Made by a program: the position numbers and the translations under genes. From CAZWTD01 sp964637345 (GTDB lineage Bacteria > Patescibacteriota > Patescibacteriia > HK-STAS-PATE-3), in contig CAZWTD010000010.1 in NCBI GenBank assembly GCA_964637345.1, positions 1 through 36,516 of the forward strand: 36,516 nt of DNA, in the 5' to 3' direction. The notes beneath the pieces were generated by a model. It searched no databases and was not told the origin of the DNA. It worked only from the letters and a program-made list of their open reading frames with translations. Numbering within the stretch: position 1 is the first letter of the stretch; the number at the start of each line of letters is the position of its first letter. Shown here piece by piece: positions 8,232 through 15,067 of the stretch.

Positions 8232-8307
8232 GGCCTTATCGTCTAGGGGTCTAGGACGTCGGGTTCTCAGCCCGAAAACCGGGGTTCGAATCCCCGTAGG
8301 GCTACCA
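8232..8307 (+). tRNA. tRNA-Glu (anticodon CTC), CCA encoded
   Basis: A 76-base cloverleaf folds with a 7-bp acceptor stem (8232-8238 with 8297-8303), discriminator A and an encoded CCA (8305-8307). The anticodon arm TCGGG/CCCGA holds the loop TTCTCAG, so the anticodon is CTC. The T arm is CGGGG-TTCGAAT-CCCCG. The D arm GTCTAGG...AGGAC matches bacterial tRNA-Glu. The acceptor stem contains two G-U wobbles, including position 1-72, which is less common. It reads GAG, a codon used heavily in these genes. Confidence 0.93.
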
Positions 8308-8323
8308 ATCGAGGTAGATTCTT

Positions 8324-8348
8324 GCCGGACATTCCGGCCATTATTTCT
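8324..8348 (+). terminator. terminator after tRNA-Glu
   Basis: GCCGGA (8324-8329) pairs with TCCGGC (8333-8338) around a 3-base loop, followed by CATTATTTCT. It lies 17 bases after the tRNA's CCA. The stem is short, so confidence is moderate. Confidence 0.55.
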
Positions 8349-8389
8349 AACGCGGTTTGGGCTTTCGCCCGATCGCCAACAGGCTGTTG

Positions 8390-8908
8390 ATGAAGAGTCG
8401 AACGATAACGTTTGCCCTCGTTCTCGCCATTATCCTTCTCGCCGTCGCAGGGGTTCTTTGGTGGAAGATGCGGGATGAGGCGCCGTCATCGAACACGAAT
8501 ACGAATAGCGTTACTGTCGCGAATGCGAACCGTTCCTTCGGTGCTTTGGTCGTAGAACGGGAAACGACCTATCAGGACACACCCCTCGCGTTCACCACGG
8601 CGTCTGTAGGTTCGGAGTTCTATGGCATATCCGCGGGAGAGGGAAAACAGTTTGTGACACTGTTTCTCAAGCCCTTCGCAGATGTGGATTCTGCGTCAGA
8701 GTTTGCCAATGTGGCATCGCGGGACCTACGGCTTCTTGCAAGCGAAAACCGAAGCTACCCAGTCTACGAGACGAAGGTAGTCACCCCAGAACAGGGTGCG
8801 TCATACGACGAGGGCTACCTTCTTTTTCTCGTTGACGAGAACGCGTCTGATTTTTCGCTCCAATTCGGGAGTGGGGAATCAGCGGAAACGCTCGATCTCG
8901 GAATTTAA
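8390..8908 (+). CDS. membrane-anchored protein with a possible DUF4352-like domain
   Basis: The 172-residue protein starts with a basic stretch and one hydrophobic helix (about 5-26), then a Ser/Asn/Thr-rich linker. The remaining domain (from about residue 50) has an immunoglobulin-like pattern: FVTLFLKPFADVD in the middle and YLLFLVDENASDFSLQF near the end. This resembles DUF4352, an extracytoplasmic beta-sandwich found in Gram-positive lipoproteins. The family call is tentative. The ATG at 8390 is preferred over an in-frame TTG at 8357 because it puts the basic residues just before the helix. Confidence 0.65.
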   Translation: MKSRTITFALVLAIILLAVAGVLWWKMRDEAPSSNTNTNSVTVANANRSFGALVVERETTYQDTPLAFTTASVGSEFYGISAGEGKQFVTLFLKPFADVDSASEFANVASRDLRLLASENRSYPVYETKVVTPEQGASYDEGYLLFLVDENASDFSLQFGSGESAETLDLGI

Positions 8909-8937
8909 GTTCGTCGCTGGGGGACGGCTATTTTTGT

Positions 8938-10080
8938 ATGCGCATCGGCATCGTCACCCAAAGCTACTTTCCGATTCGGGGCGGCGTCGCGGAGCACGTC
9001 TATCATACTGCGCTTGAGCTTGAACGGCGCGGGCATGAAGTTACGATTCTCACGGCGAACTTTAGCCGTTTCGACGACGACCGCGGCCGTCAGGTTATTC
9101 GGCTCGGTCGGGATTTTACGATTCCCTACAACGGTGCTTTTGTAAACGTTACGGTCGGCTGGTCCTTTCGGGAACGATTGCGCGCGATCGAAAAGGAAAA
9201 GCGTTTTGATGTTGTGCATATCCACGGACCGCTTGAGCCCGTCCTTCCGCTCTCTGCGCTCCAATCCTTTCGAGCTCCGATGGTAGGAACATTCCACTCC
9301 TACAGCCCGGGTACCCCGTCGGGCTATGTTGTTTTTCAAAAAACCTTAGCCCAATACGGCGGGCTTTTATCAGCCAGAATTGCCGTGAGCGAGGCAGCGA
9401 AGGGCTTTATCTCGCGTTTTTTCCCCGGTAACTACGAAATTATCCCGAATGGCGTCGATACTGAACGTTTCCGGCCGGATCTCGAGCCGATGCCTTGGCG
9501 GAGGCGGCATAATGAGTTTACCGTTCTCTTTGTCGGTCGCCTTGATCCGCGTAAAGGATTGAAATTTTTGCTCCAGGCCTTTTCGATGATCGCGCGCCAA
9601 GTACCGAACGCACGCCTTATCGTAGTCGGAAATGGCATGCTCCGTCCCTACTACGAGCGTTTCGTCGCGCCGGAGCTTCGTCATCGCGTGAGCTTCCCGG
9701 GTTTTGTTTCGGCTGCGAATCTCCCTCGGTATTTTGCGTCAGCCGATGTGTATGTTTCCCCAGCCATCGGAAGCGAAAGTTTCGGCATCGTTCTTCTTGA
9801 AGGTCTCGCGAGCGGTCCGGCGGTTGTTGCTTCGGATATTGTCGGATATCGGGATGTTGTTCGTAATGGAATCGACGGGATGCTCGTTCAACCCCGGAAT
9901 CCTCTTGCTATCGCCGAGGCTGTTATCCAGCTGGCCGAGCAGCCCGAGCTTCGGGCGCGGTACAGTGAGGCTGGCCGCCGTCGTGCGCTTGAATTTTCCT
10001 GGCCGGCGGTGACTGAACGCATCGAAGCGGTGTATACTCGGGTTATTCAATTACGTAAGGAGAACCATGGAAAGACGTGA
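8938..10080 (+). CDS. GT4-family glycosyltransferase (PimA-like)
   Basis: The 380-residue GT-B enzyme probably transfers a sugar from a nucleotide donor to a lipid or polysaccharide acceptor at the inner membrane face. The N-terminal domain begins RIGIVTQSYFPIRGGVAEHV, typical of PimA-like enzymes. The donor-binding half has FVGRLDPRKGLKFLLQAF and the E-x7-E region near SESFGIVLLEGLASGPAVVA. PNGVDTERF marks the linker. The family is well supported but donor and acceptor are not known. Its 3' end overlaps the next gene by 14 bases and carries a possible internal promoter box (TATACT, 10033-10038). Confidence 0.9.
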   Translation: MRIGIVTQSYFPIRGGVAEHVYHTALELERRGHEVTILTANFSRFDDDRGRQVIRLGRDFTIPYNGAFVNVTVGWSFRERLRAIEKEKRFDVVHIHGPLEPVLPLSALQSFRAPMVGTFHSYSPGTPSGYVVFQKTLAQYGGLLSARIAVSEAAKGFISRFFPGNYEIIPNGVDTERFRPDLEPMPWRRRHNEFTVLFVGRLDPRKGLKFLLQAFSMIARQVPNARLIVVGNGMLRPYYERFVAPELRHRVSFPGFVSAANLPRYFASADVYVSPAIGSESFGIVLLEGLASGPAVVASDIVGYRDVVRNGIDGMLVQPRNPLAIAEAVIQLAEQPELRARYSEAGRRRALEFSWPAVTERIEAVYTRVIQLRKENHGKT

Positions 10081-10348
10081 GGGACTAGGGTCGCCGGATG
10101 ACTGGGAATGGAGCGATGAAGATGAGGACCTCGGCGACGTTGAGGCGGCGATAGCCCAAAAAGAACGACAACTCGGTCGCCGCTTGCGGCCGGAAGAGGA
10201 AGCGGATATTCGTCGAGCCTACGAGGAGCTTGATGATGAGGTTCCGAGCGCAACCCCACCCTTACGGCAGGAGCGCCGAGGTTTTGGTGCATTACGGGAA
10301 ACGGAACAAAAGCTGGCCGAGGAACGAAAAGACGGAAATACTATATAA
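10067..10348 (+). CDS. small acidic, charged hypothetical protein
   Basis: The 93-residue protein is very rich in Glu, Asp and Arg, with a predicted helical middle (AAIAQKERQLGRRLRPEEEA) and no hydrophobic segment. It is probably a soluble, partly disordered cytoplasmic protein. The ATG overlaps the end of the glycosyltransferase gene and has a good Shine-Dalgarno sequence (AAGGAG, 10057-10062). I recognise no family. Confidence 0.65.
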   Translation: MERREGLGSPDDWEWSDEDEDLGDVEAAIAQKERQLGRRLRPEEEADIRRAYEELDDEVPSATPPLRQERRGFGALRETEQKLAEERKDGNTI

Positions 10349-10422
10349 CATCTTCTTGCGTTCTGGGCAGCTTTGTGGTAGGCCGGAAGTGTTGGGGTGT
10401 CCAGGTAAGGAGGTACAAGACC

Positions 10423-10635
10423 ATGGACGAGCTCATTCGAGGGTTCCGGTGCGAGTGCCAGGGGCAGGACTGCCTTCTTGCGGTTGATGTGCCGCGTGAG
10501 GAGGCCGTCCGAAACGAGCACCTCAAGCATACACTGATCGTCGATGGCTGCACGAACGGCGCGCCTGATGGGTTGAGACTCGTGGAGTCGAGGCAGGGGT
10601 ACGCCTGGTATGCACCCATCTCCGAGATGACCTGA
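10423..10635 (+). CDS. small hypothetical protein with four cysteines
   Basis: The 70-residue soluble protein has cysteines in CECQGQDC near the N-terminus plus one in DGCTNGAP. This could be a small metal site, but the pattern fits no zinc-ribbon family I know. The start is set by a perfect AAGGAGGT (10407-10414) eight bases before the ATG. An intrinsic terminator follows, so this is probably a monocistronic gene or the last of a short transcript. Confidence 0.65.
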   Translation: MDELIRGFRCECQGQDCLLAVDVPREEAVRNEHLKHTLIVDGCTNGAPDGLRLVESRQGYAWYAPISEMT

Positions 10636-10642
10636 TCTCTTG

Positions 10643-10680
10643 AGCGGCCGAGGAAGTCCCCGGCCGCTTCGCTTTGCTTC
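10643..10680 (+). terminator. intrinsic terminator
   Basis: AGCGGCCG (10643-10650) pairs perfectly with CGGCCGCT (10661-10668) across a 10-base loop, followed by TCGCTTTGCTTCTCTT. It ends the transcript of the gene at 10423-10635. Confidence 0.7.
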
Positions 10681-10702
10681 TCTTGGGTAAGCGCGCTACA
10701 CT
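10674..10702 (+). promoter_or_regulatory. promoter for a leaderless flavodoxin gene
   Basis: TTGCTT (10674-10679), 17 bases and TACACT (10697-10702). The -10 box ends six bases before the ATG at 10709, so transcription should begin at about the A of the start codon. No Shine-Dalgarno sequence is present. Confidence 0.65.
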
Positions 10703-10708
10703 AGAGCA

Positions 10709-11149
10709 ATGTCGACCCTTATTATCTACCAGTCGACCTACGGGAATACGAAGCGGATCGCAGAAGCGATGGCCGAGGCTCTTGGCGCTGAGGCTCGACT
10801 TTGTTCAGTTGAGGACCTAGCAGCCCAGTCCTTCGTTGATGTTCGACTGATTATTGTCGGGTCTCCCACAATCGCGTGGCGATATGCCCCAGGCTTCCAA
10901 AAAGTATTTGAGGTCCTCCGACAAAAAGAAGTTCGAGATATTTTCGCGGCAGCCTTTGATACCGGCTTCGATTCGTGGTTTGCCGGGAATGCGGCCGGAC
11001 AAATTGCCAAGAAGCTGAAACAGCTTGGGTGTCAGACCCTTGGTCAACCCACTCGTTTTATCGTTCTTGGGAAAGAGGGCCCCCTTAAGACAGGGGAGAT
11101 TGAGCGGGCGAAGGTCTGGGCTCAGGGACTCCTTCGGAGTATTGGCTAA
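10709..11149 (+). CDS. flavodoxin-domain protein
   Basis: The 146-residue protein is a single flavodoxin-like domain that binds FMN and carries electrons. The phosphate-binding loop STYGNTKRIAEAMA (about 9-22) matches the flavodoxin signature. The loops near SPTIAWRYAP (about 52-61) and DTGFDSWFAGNA (about 89-100) correspond to the isoalloxazine-contacting regions. Its length matches short-chain flavodoxins. No partner oxidoreductase is adjacent, so the redox partner is unknown. The transcript appears leaderless. Confidence 0.85.
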   Translation: MSTLIIYQSTYGNTKRIAEAMAEALGAEARLCSVEDLAAQSFVDVRLIIVGSPTIAWRYAPGFQKVFEVLRQKEVRDIFAAAFDTGFDSWFAGNAAGQIAKKLKQLGCQTLGQPTRFIVLGKEGPLKTGEIERAKVWAQGLLRSIG

Positions 11150-11207
11150 GACTCAACATTTTTTTGCGTGAAGAGTATACTTGGAGGGTAAATTATTTTC
11201 TTCGCGT

Positions 11208-11561
11208 ATGGCTACAATCTTTGGCTTGAGTACTGACCAACCGTATACGGCAAAACAAGTGCGCGATGCCCTTGTGCAGTGTTTCGTGATGGCTCACGAA
11301 GCGACGACGAAGGAGCAAATGAAAGAGATTACCCAAGGGATGGCGGCTATGAGTGCCGACCGATTAACGCGGCTTAACATCGAGCAGATTGTATTTAATG
11401 CATTTCGAACAACTGGCGGCTCATTTGACGCTCCGACGAAAGAATCGATCGTAAAAGCCATGGGCGCGCTCAAAGAATTCTCAAAGCAATTTCGGGCCCC
11501 AGAGGTTATCGAAAAAAACTACGGGGAAATGATGAAATTGGTTGAAGGGCTTCGGGAGTAG
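11208..11561 (+). CDS. hypothetical soluble helical protein
   Basis: The 117-residue protein is predicted to be mostly helical, with no membrane segment and no recognised motif (for example MAAMSADRLTRLNIEQIVF in the middle). The ATG at 11208 is preferred to an in-frame TTG at 11181 because a TATACT box (11176-11181) lies over the latter. The likely leader is about 25 bases. I cannot suggest a function. Confidence 0.65.
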   Translation: MATIFGLSTDQPYTAKQVRDALVQCFVMAHEATTKEQMKEITQGMAAMSADRLTRLNIEQIVFNAFRTTGGSFDAPTKESIVKAMGALKEFSKQFRAPEVIEKNYGEMMKLVEGLRE

Positions 11562-11624
11562 CTGACGACACCCAATCATTCAGAGATGAAAGGTTTATTC
11601 GTTCATGTCTCTTGAACGTTTTTT

Positions 11625-11633
11625 TGCTATACT
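11625..11633 (+). promoter_or_regulatory. extended -10 promoter (TGCTATACT)
   Basis: TG-C-TATACT lies within the string TTTTGCTATACT, which recurs at 16412-16423 and, as TTTGCTATACT, around 30600-30610. No good -35 at 17 bases is visible, as often holds for extended -10 promoters. The predicted start is near 11640, 20 bases before the ATG at 11660. Confidence 0.6.
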
Positions 11634-11659
11634 TAAACAAGAATCGTAACCATAAACGC

Positions 11660-12379
11660 ATGAAACCTCCACTAATGTTTATCAACGCCGTCCTCGCCGC
11701 CGGGACGTCGGTTTGGGTCGGTTTTGAACATGGGGTCGGCATAGCTGTGATCGCCGCTCTCGCGTGGATTATTTGGCTCGCTGTGTTTTGGAAGCTGCCC
11801 GTTGCACTTCCGCTGGCGCTGGGCGTGACCGGGGTTCTTCTTGCGACAATGATCGCGGTCAATGTGTTTGTGAAGAAATCCACTACTGACACGGTCATGA
11901 ATGAGAATACGAATACGGTAACGGAAACGACGGATACCGAAGCCGCAACAGCGAGCGAAGATTTGCCTCTCGAGCTTCCGGACGGCGTCATTCTTGTTCA
12001 AGGAGAAGACGGAGTTCTTGGGAATAAAGGGAGCTATTCATATATTGGAGAATCGGCCCGTGGCGGAGAAGCCTACCTCGGTGATGGGGGAGCGACCGCG
12101 ACCTACGCCGTTGACGCTCCGGCAGCCGGCGCGTATACGCTTTCTATTCGGGCCATTGATGATGGAATTTTTGAAAACGGCGATCGAAGCGTTACGGTAA
12201 CGCTCGGTCAACAGAGTCTACAATATCTTCACGTCTCGGAGGATACGCATGGGTGGAAATGGTTTACGCTCGGAACGATTCGCCTGGCGGCCGGCGAGAA
12301 CGCCATTGTGTTTACGAAGGACGCGGACACCTATGCGGCGTTTACCATGGACGCCTTTAAGCTAGTTCCAACTGAGTAA
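11660..12379 (+). CDS. membrane protein with C-terminal carbohydrate-binding-like domain
   Basis: The 239-residue protein has hydrophobic segments at about 6-23, 27-44 and 48-68, then a Thr/Asn/Glu-rich linker (about 72-100) and a C-terminal beta domain. That domain holds GGEAYLGDGGATATYAV, AGAYTLSIRAIDDG, then WKWFTLGTIRLAAGENAI and FTMDAFKL. This order is typical of CBM6/CBM35-type galactose-binding-like folds. It is probably exposed at the cell surface and may bind glycans. No catalytic domain is attached. It precedes another membrane-anchored orphan by 32 bases. Confidence 0.7.
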   Translation: MKPPLMFINAVLAAGTSVWVGFEHGVGIAVIAALAWIIWLAVFWKLPVALPLALGVTGVLLATMIAVNVFVKKSTTDTVMNENTNTVTETTDTEAATASEDLPLELPDGVILVQGEDGVLGNKGSYSYIGESARGGEAYLGDGGATATYAVDAPAAGAYTLSIRAIDDGIFENGDRSVTVTLGQQSLQYLHVSEDTHGWKWFTLGTIRLAAGENAIVFTKDADTYAAFTMDAFKLVPTE

Positions 12380-12411
12380 CGAACAGCGTATTCATTCGTA
12401 ATGCGACGACT

Positions 12412-12927
12412 ATGACGAAGCAAGTGAAACTCATTATCGCGGGAGTTCTCGCGGTTGCAGTCATCAGCGCGGGGATTTCGTTCTTGACGAGAAAGGGAGT
12501 TGAAGAAACGATTGAGCGGGGGATAGAGGGATCGACGAATGGCGATGTCGATGTTGACCTCGACGGAAATACCATCGTGGCGAACACCAACGGAGGCTCG
12601 ATTCAGATTGGGGAGAATGCGGAAATTCCCGAGAGTTTTCCGGACGACGTCTACCTGATTGATGGTGACGTTCTTGCGGCAATTGAAAACACGGAATCGA
12701 GCGGTTACACGGTAACGATTTCAACGGAAGCGAGCGCCGCTTCGGTCAATGAAACTTATGGCGAAGAGCTGCCGGCGGATGGATGGAATGTGACGTCAAC
12801 GATGAACATTTCCGGAACCTATTCGCTTGTCGCGGAGAAGGAAAACCGGACCGTTTCCGTGACGGCCGGCGAGAGCGATGGAACAACATCGGTGTCCATC
12901 TCGACGTATACGAATACCGAAGAATAA
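12412..12927 (+). CDS. membrane-anchored hypothetical protein
   Basis: The 171-residue protein has an N-terminal helix (about 6-24, VKLIIAGVLAVAVISAG) and an Asp/Asn/Gly-rich linker. Its domain pattern contains IPESFPDDVYLIDGDVL, then a strand-helix-strand (STEASAASVNETYGEEL, WNVTST) and paired strands YSLVAEKENRTVSV. I have the impression of a family common in Patescibacteria with a FP-x-DV entry motif, but cannot name it. It is likely extracytoplasmic. It is convergent with the minus-strand gene at 12991 and shares a terminator region with it. Confidence 0.65.
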   Translation: MTKQVKLIIAGVLAVAVISAGISFLTRKGVEETIERGIEGSTNGDVDVDLDGNTIVANTNGGSIQIGENAEIPESFPDDVYLIDGDVLAAIENTESSGYTVTISTEASAASVNETYGEELPADGWNVTSTMNISGTYSLVAEKENRTVSVTAGESDGTTSVSISTYTNTEE

Positions 12928-12949
12928 TTTTCTTCCGAAAAAAAGAAAG

Positions 12950-12978
12950 CGGGCCGCCGGATTGAATCCAGCGGCCCG
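12950..12978 (-). terminator. intrinsic terminator (minus strand)
   Basis: CGGGCCGC (12950-12957) pairs with GCGGCCCG (12971-12978), with an inner GGAT/ATCC extension after one mismatch. On the minus strand the hairpin is followed by CTTTCTTTTTTTC, a clear U tract, so it ends the gene at 12991-13254. It may also stop plus-strand transcription from 12412. Confidence 0.85.
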
Positions 12979-12990
12979 TGTGCTTCGCGT

Positions 12991-13254
12991 CTAGTCCCAC
13001 CAATCCTCGCTCTGGCCATGCCAGTACAAATCACACATCCCGGGAACCCCGAGCCGGCAGAGCTCGTAGACGAGATTCCAGGCGAGGGCGTCGCCCCCGG
13101 GCGCGATGGAGACCTCCACGTTCCCCAGAGGGATGCTGACCTGCGCGTTCGTCGCGGGGGCCGTATCGTTGGCCGGCGTCACGCTGACCTGCGGGATGAG
13201 CATCGGCATGGCCAGGAGCGCCAGGACGATCAGAGGAACAACGAACTTCTTCAT
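12991..13254 (-). CDS. small secreted hypothetical protein
   Basis: The 87-residue protein has a signal-peptide-like start (KKFVVPLIVLALLAMPML, about 2-19). The mature part has two cysteines (YELCRLGVPGMC) that could form a disulfide, and ends in Trp-rich SEDWWD. A GGAGGT Shine-Dalgarno sequence lies four bases before the ATG. A hairpin with arms 13266-13272 and 13278-13284 lies just upstream in its leader. It has its own terminator. Function unknown. Confidence 0.7.
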   Translation of the reverse strand: MKKFVVPLIVLALLAMPMLIPQVSVTPANDTAPATNAQVSIPLGNVEVSIAPGGDALAWNLVYELCRLGVPGMCDLYWHGQSEDWWD

Positions 13255-13335
13255 GGGACCTCCGTGGCAGTCTCATCGACTGCCGGTTTTCTGCGACGGT
13301 ACATTCTGTCTGACTGATTGTTGAGTCGCAGAGTC

Positions 13336-13920
13336 TTAGCGTCCCTCATCCGTCGGATCGATTCGCGCAGCCTGCTGGCCGGGCTTCTGTACGTTGAGGG
13401 ACTGAACCTGACCTTCCTTCCACTGCTTGCCGCTCGGCGTTGATACAGGGAAGGCGAGAACGACGATGAAGGATTTTCCCCGGGAGCTCGTCTCGGTTGC
13501 GCCCGGGATGAAGAGCTTCACGTTCGTCGGGTCGTAGGCGATACTTGGTCCGGATCGTTGACCGACGAACCATTTCTCAGCCCAGATTGTTTCTCCGCCT
13601 TCGAGATCAAGACCGACGTTCCAGTTGGCTTCAACCGAGTGCATCTCCGGAGTCGGTCGAATCCAGCCGACGTAGAGGCGAACCTTGTGTTCGAGCAAGT
13701 AGCTAATGAGGATCGAGACGTCTTGATTCTTCTCCATCTGGCGGAGGATGTCGATCGTGATTTCGTTATCGACAATGCGGAACGCGAGGTTTTCGGCCTC
13801 GAAGCACCAGTTCTGGCCCTCGCACCCCTCCGCACGCTCCTTCGCTTGGACAGGCGAGGGTGCGAGTGAAAGGCCGAGGAGTATCATGCAATGAAGGAAA
13901 AGCAATGTGAGCCGTCTCAT
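13336..13920 (-). CDS. secreted hypothetical protein
   Basis: The 194-residue protein has a classical signal peptide: RR, a hydrophobic core (about 4-20, LTLLFLHCMILLGLSLA) and a cleavage-type APSPVQAK near residue 26. Two cysteines close to the mature N-terminus (GCEGQNWCFEAENL) may pair. The remainder looks like a beta-rich domain with VRLYVGWIRPTPEM and WAEKWFVGQRSG. No known family. It has a purine-rich Shine-Dalgarno region (AAAGGGGG) and its own promoter at 13977-14006. Confidence 0.7.
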   Translation of the reverse strand: MRRLTLLFLHCMILLGLSLAPSPVQAKERAEGCEGQNWCFEAENLAFRIVDNEITIDILRQMEKNQDVSILISYLLEHKVRLYVGWIRPTPEMHSVEANWNVGLDLEGGETIWAEKWFVGQRSGPSIAYDPTNVKLFIPGATETSSRGKSFIVVLAFPVSTPSGKQWKEGQVQSLNVQKPGQQAARIDPTDEGR

Positions 13921-13976
13921 CGCCTGCCCCCTTTCTCTGGTTGGTGGGTGACGTGTTGTCAGTGAACGATACCCCT

Positions 13977-14006
13977 ACGCTAGTCCAGAAACCGGCATTT
14001 TGTCAA
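13977..14006 (-). promoter_or_regulatory. promoter of the secreted-protein gene (minus strand)
   Basis: On the minus strand TTGACA (14001-14006) is followed after 18 bases by TAGCGT (13977-13982). It lies about 57 bases before the start codon at 13920 and is near consensus at -35. Confidence 0.55.
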
Positions 14007-14038
14007 TCACCTTTGGCATGAAACCGCTTCCTGAAGCG

Positions 14039-14067
14039 TTGCTTTTCTCGCAAAGGCAAGTTACGAT
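14039..14067 (+). promoter_or_regulatory. promoter of the SDR gene
   Basis: TTGCTT (14039-14044), 17 bases, TACGAT (14062-14067). The predicted leader is about 29 bases. It lies back to back with the promoter of the minus-strand gene at 13336-13920. Confidence 0.5.
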
Positions 14068-14102
14068 AAGATCGCTATTGTTACTCGTGAAGCTATACGA
14101 TT

Positions 14103-14903
14103 ATGCAATTCAGTCATAAGGTTGTCGTGGTGACCGGAGCGGGAAGCGGAATGGGGCGCGAACTTACTCTGGCATTATTGAAGAAAGGGGCTCGTGTTGC
14201 CGCGGTAGATTTGCATGAGCATACGCTCGCGGAAACGAAAGCGCTAGCCGCTGAACTCGGTAGCCAACTTTCTTTTCACGTCTTGAATGTTGCTGATGAA
14301 GTCGGGGTGCGCGCGCTTCCGAAGCAGGTGATTGCCGCGCATGGTCAAGTCGACGGAGTCATCAACAATGCCGGGATTATCCAGCCCTTCGTGAAAGTAC
14401 AGAACCTTGATGACGCTGCAATCGATCGGGTGATGAAGGTCAACTTTTATGGAGTCCTTGGTATGACTCGCGCCTTTCTCCCTCACCTCCTCGAGCGGCC
14501 CGAAGCGTGTCTAGTGAATGTGTCGAGCATGGGAGGCTTTCTTCCGGTTCCCGGCCAGAGCGTGTATGGGGCCTCGAAGGCAGCCGTAAAATTGTTAACC
14601 GAAGGTTTGCAATCCGAGTTGTCCGATACGAAGGTTCAGGTGTCGGTGGTTTTCCCAGGAGCAATCAACACGAATATTACGGCCAACTCCGGGGTCGAGG
14701 CGCCAAGGATCGCCGGCGGTAAGCAGTACAAAACGCTTTCAGCCCCAGAGGCGGCTCGCATCATCATCGATGGGATTGAGCGGAAGAAGGTCCGGATATT
14801 CGTTGGTTCAGATTCGACCTTCATGGACCGGCTGTATCGCTTGAGTCCGGGCTATGCGACCGGTCTGATTACGAAACAAATGCGGGGCTTGCTAGCGAAG
14901 TAG
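14103..14903 (+). CDS. short-chain dehydrogenase/reductase
   Basis: The 266-residue classical SDR has the cofactor loop TGAGSGMG (about 11-18). It has an Asp at the end of strand 2 (VAAVDLHEH), which favours NAD(H), and the structural NNAGI. Catalytic Ser lies in VNVSSMGG, and Tyr155 and Lys159 lie in YGASK. The C-terminal region contains a helix resembling those of acetoin or retinol dehydrogenase-like SDRs. The substrate cannot be inferred. It stands alone with its own promoter. GC and codon use match the neighbouring genes. Confidence 0.9.
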   Translation: MQFSHKVVVVTGAGSGMGRELTLALLKKGARVAAVDLHEHTLAETKALAAELGSQLSFHVLNVADEVGVRALPKQVIAAHGQVDGVINNAGIIQPFVKVQNLDDAAIDRVMKVNFYGVLGMTRAFLPHLLERPEACLVNVSSMGGFLPVPGQSVYGASKAAVKLLTEGLQSELSDTKVQVSVVFPGAINTNITANSGVEAPRIAGGKQYKTLSAPEAARIIIDGIERKKVRIFVGSDSTFMDRLYRLSPGYATGLITKQMRGLLAK

Positions 14904-14934
14904 TGTCCACAACCCCCAACGTTTTGTCTATAGT

Positions 14935-14985
14935 AAGCTGTTTTCTTGACCGTTAGAGGGTAAATTGCTAGGGTCAAGCTGTTTT
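14935..14985 (+). promoter_or_regulatory. promoter with flanking repeats upstream of the aminopeptidase
   Basis: TTGACC (14946-14951), 17 bases and TAGGGT (14969-14974) with an extended TG at 14966. An inverted repeat CTTGACC (14945-14951) / GGTCAAG (14972-14978) covers both boxes. A direct repeat AAGCTGTTTT occurs at 14935-14944 and 14976-14985, 41 bases apart. This arrangement looks like an operator, but the regulator is unknown. The leader to the ATG at 15068 is about 87 bases. Confidence 0.5.
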
Positions 14986-15067
14986 ACTGCACCTTTGGAG
15001 GGATCAGCACCCCTTGTTTTTCGTGATCTTTCACAATGGATGGGGAAAACCCAAAAAGGATGGTCCT

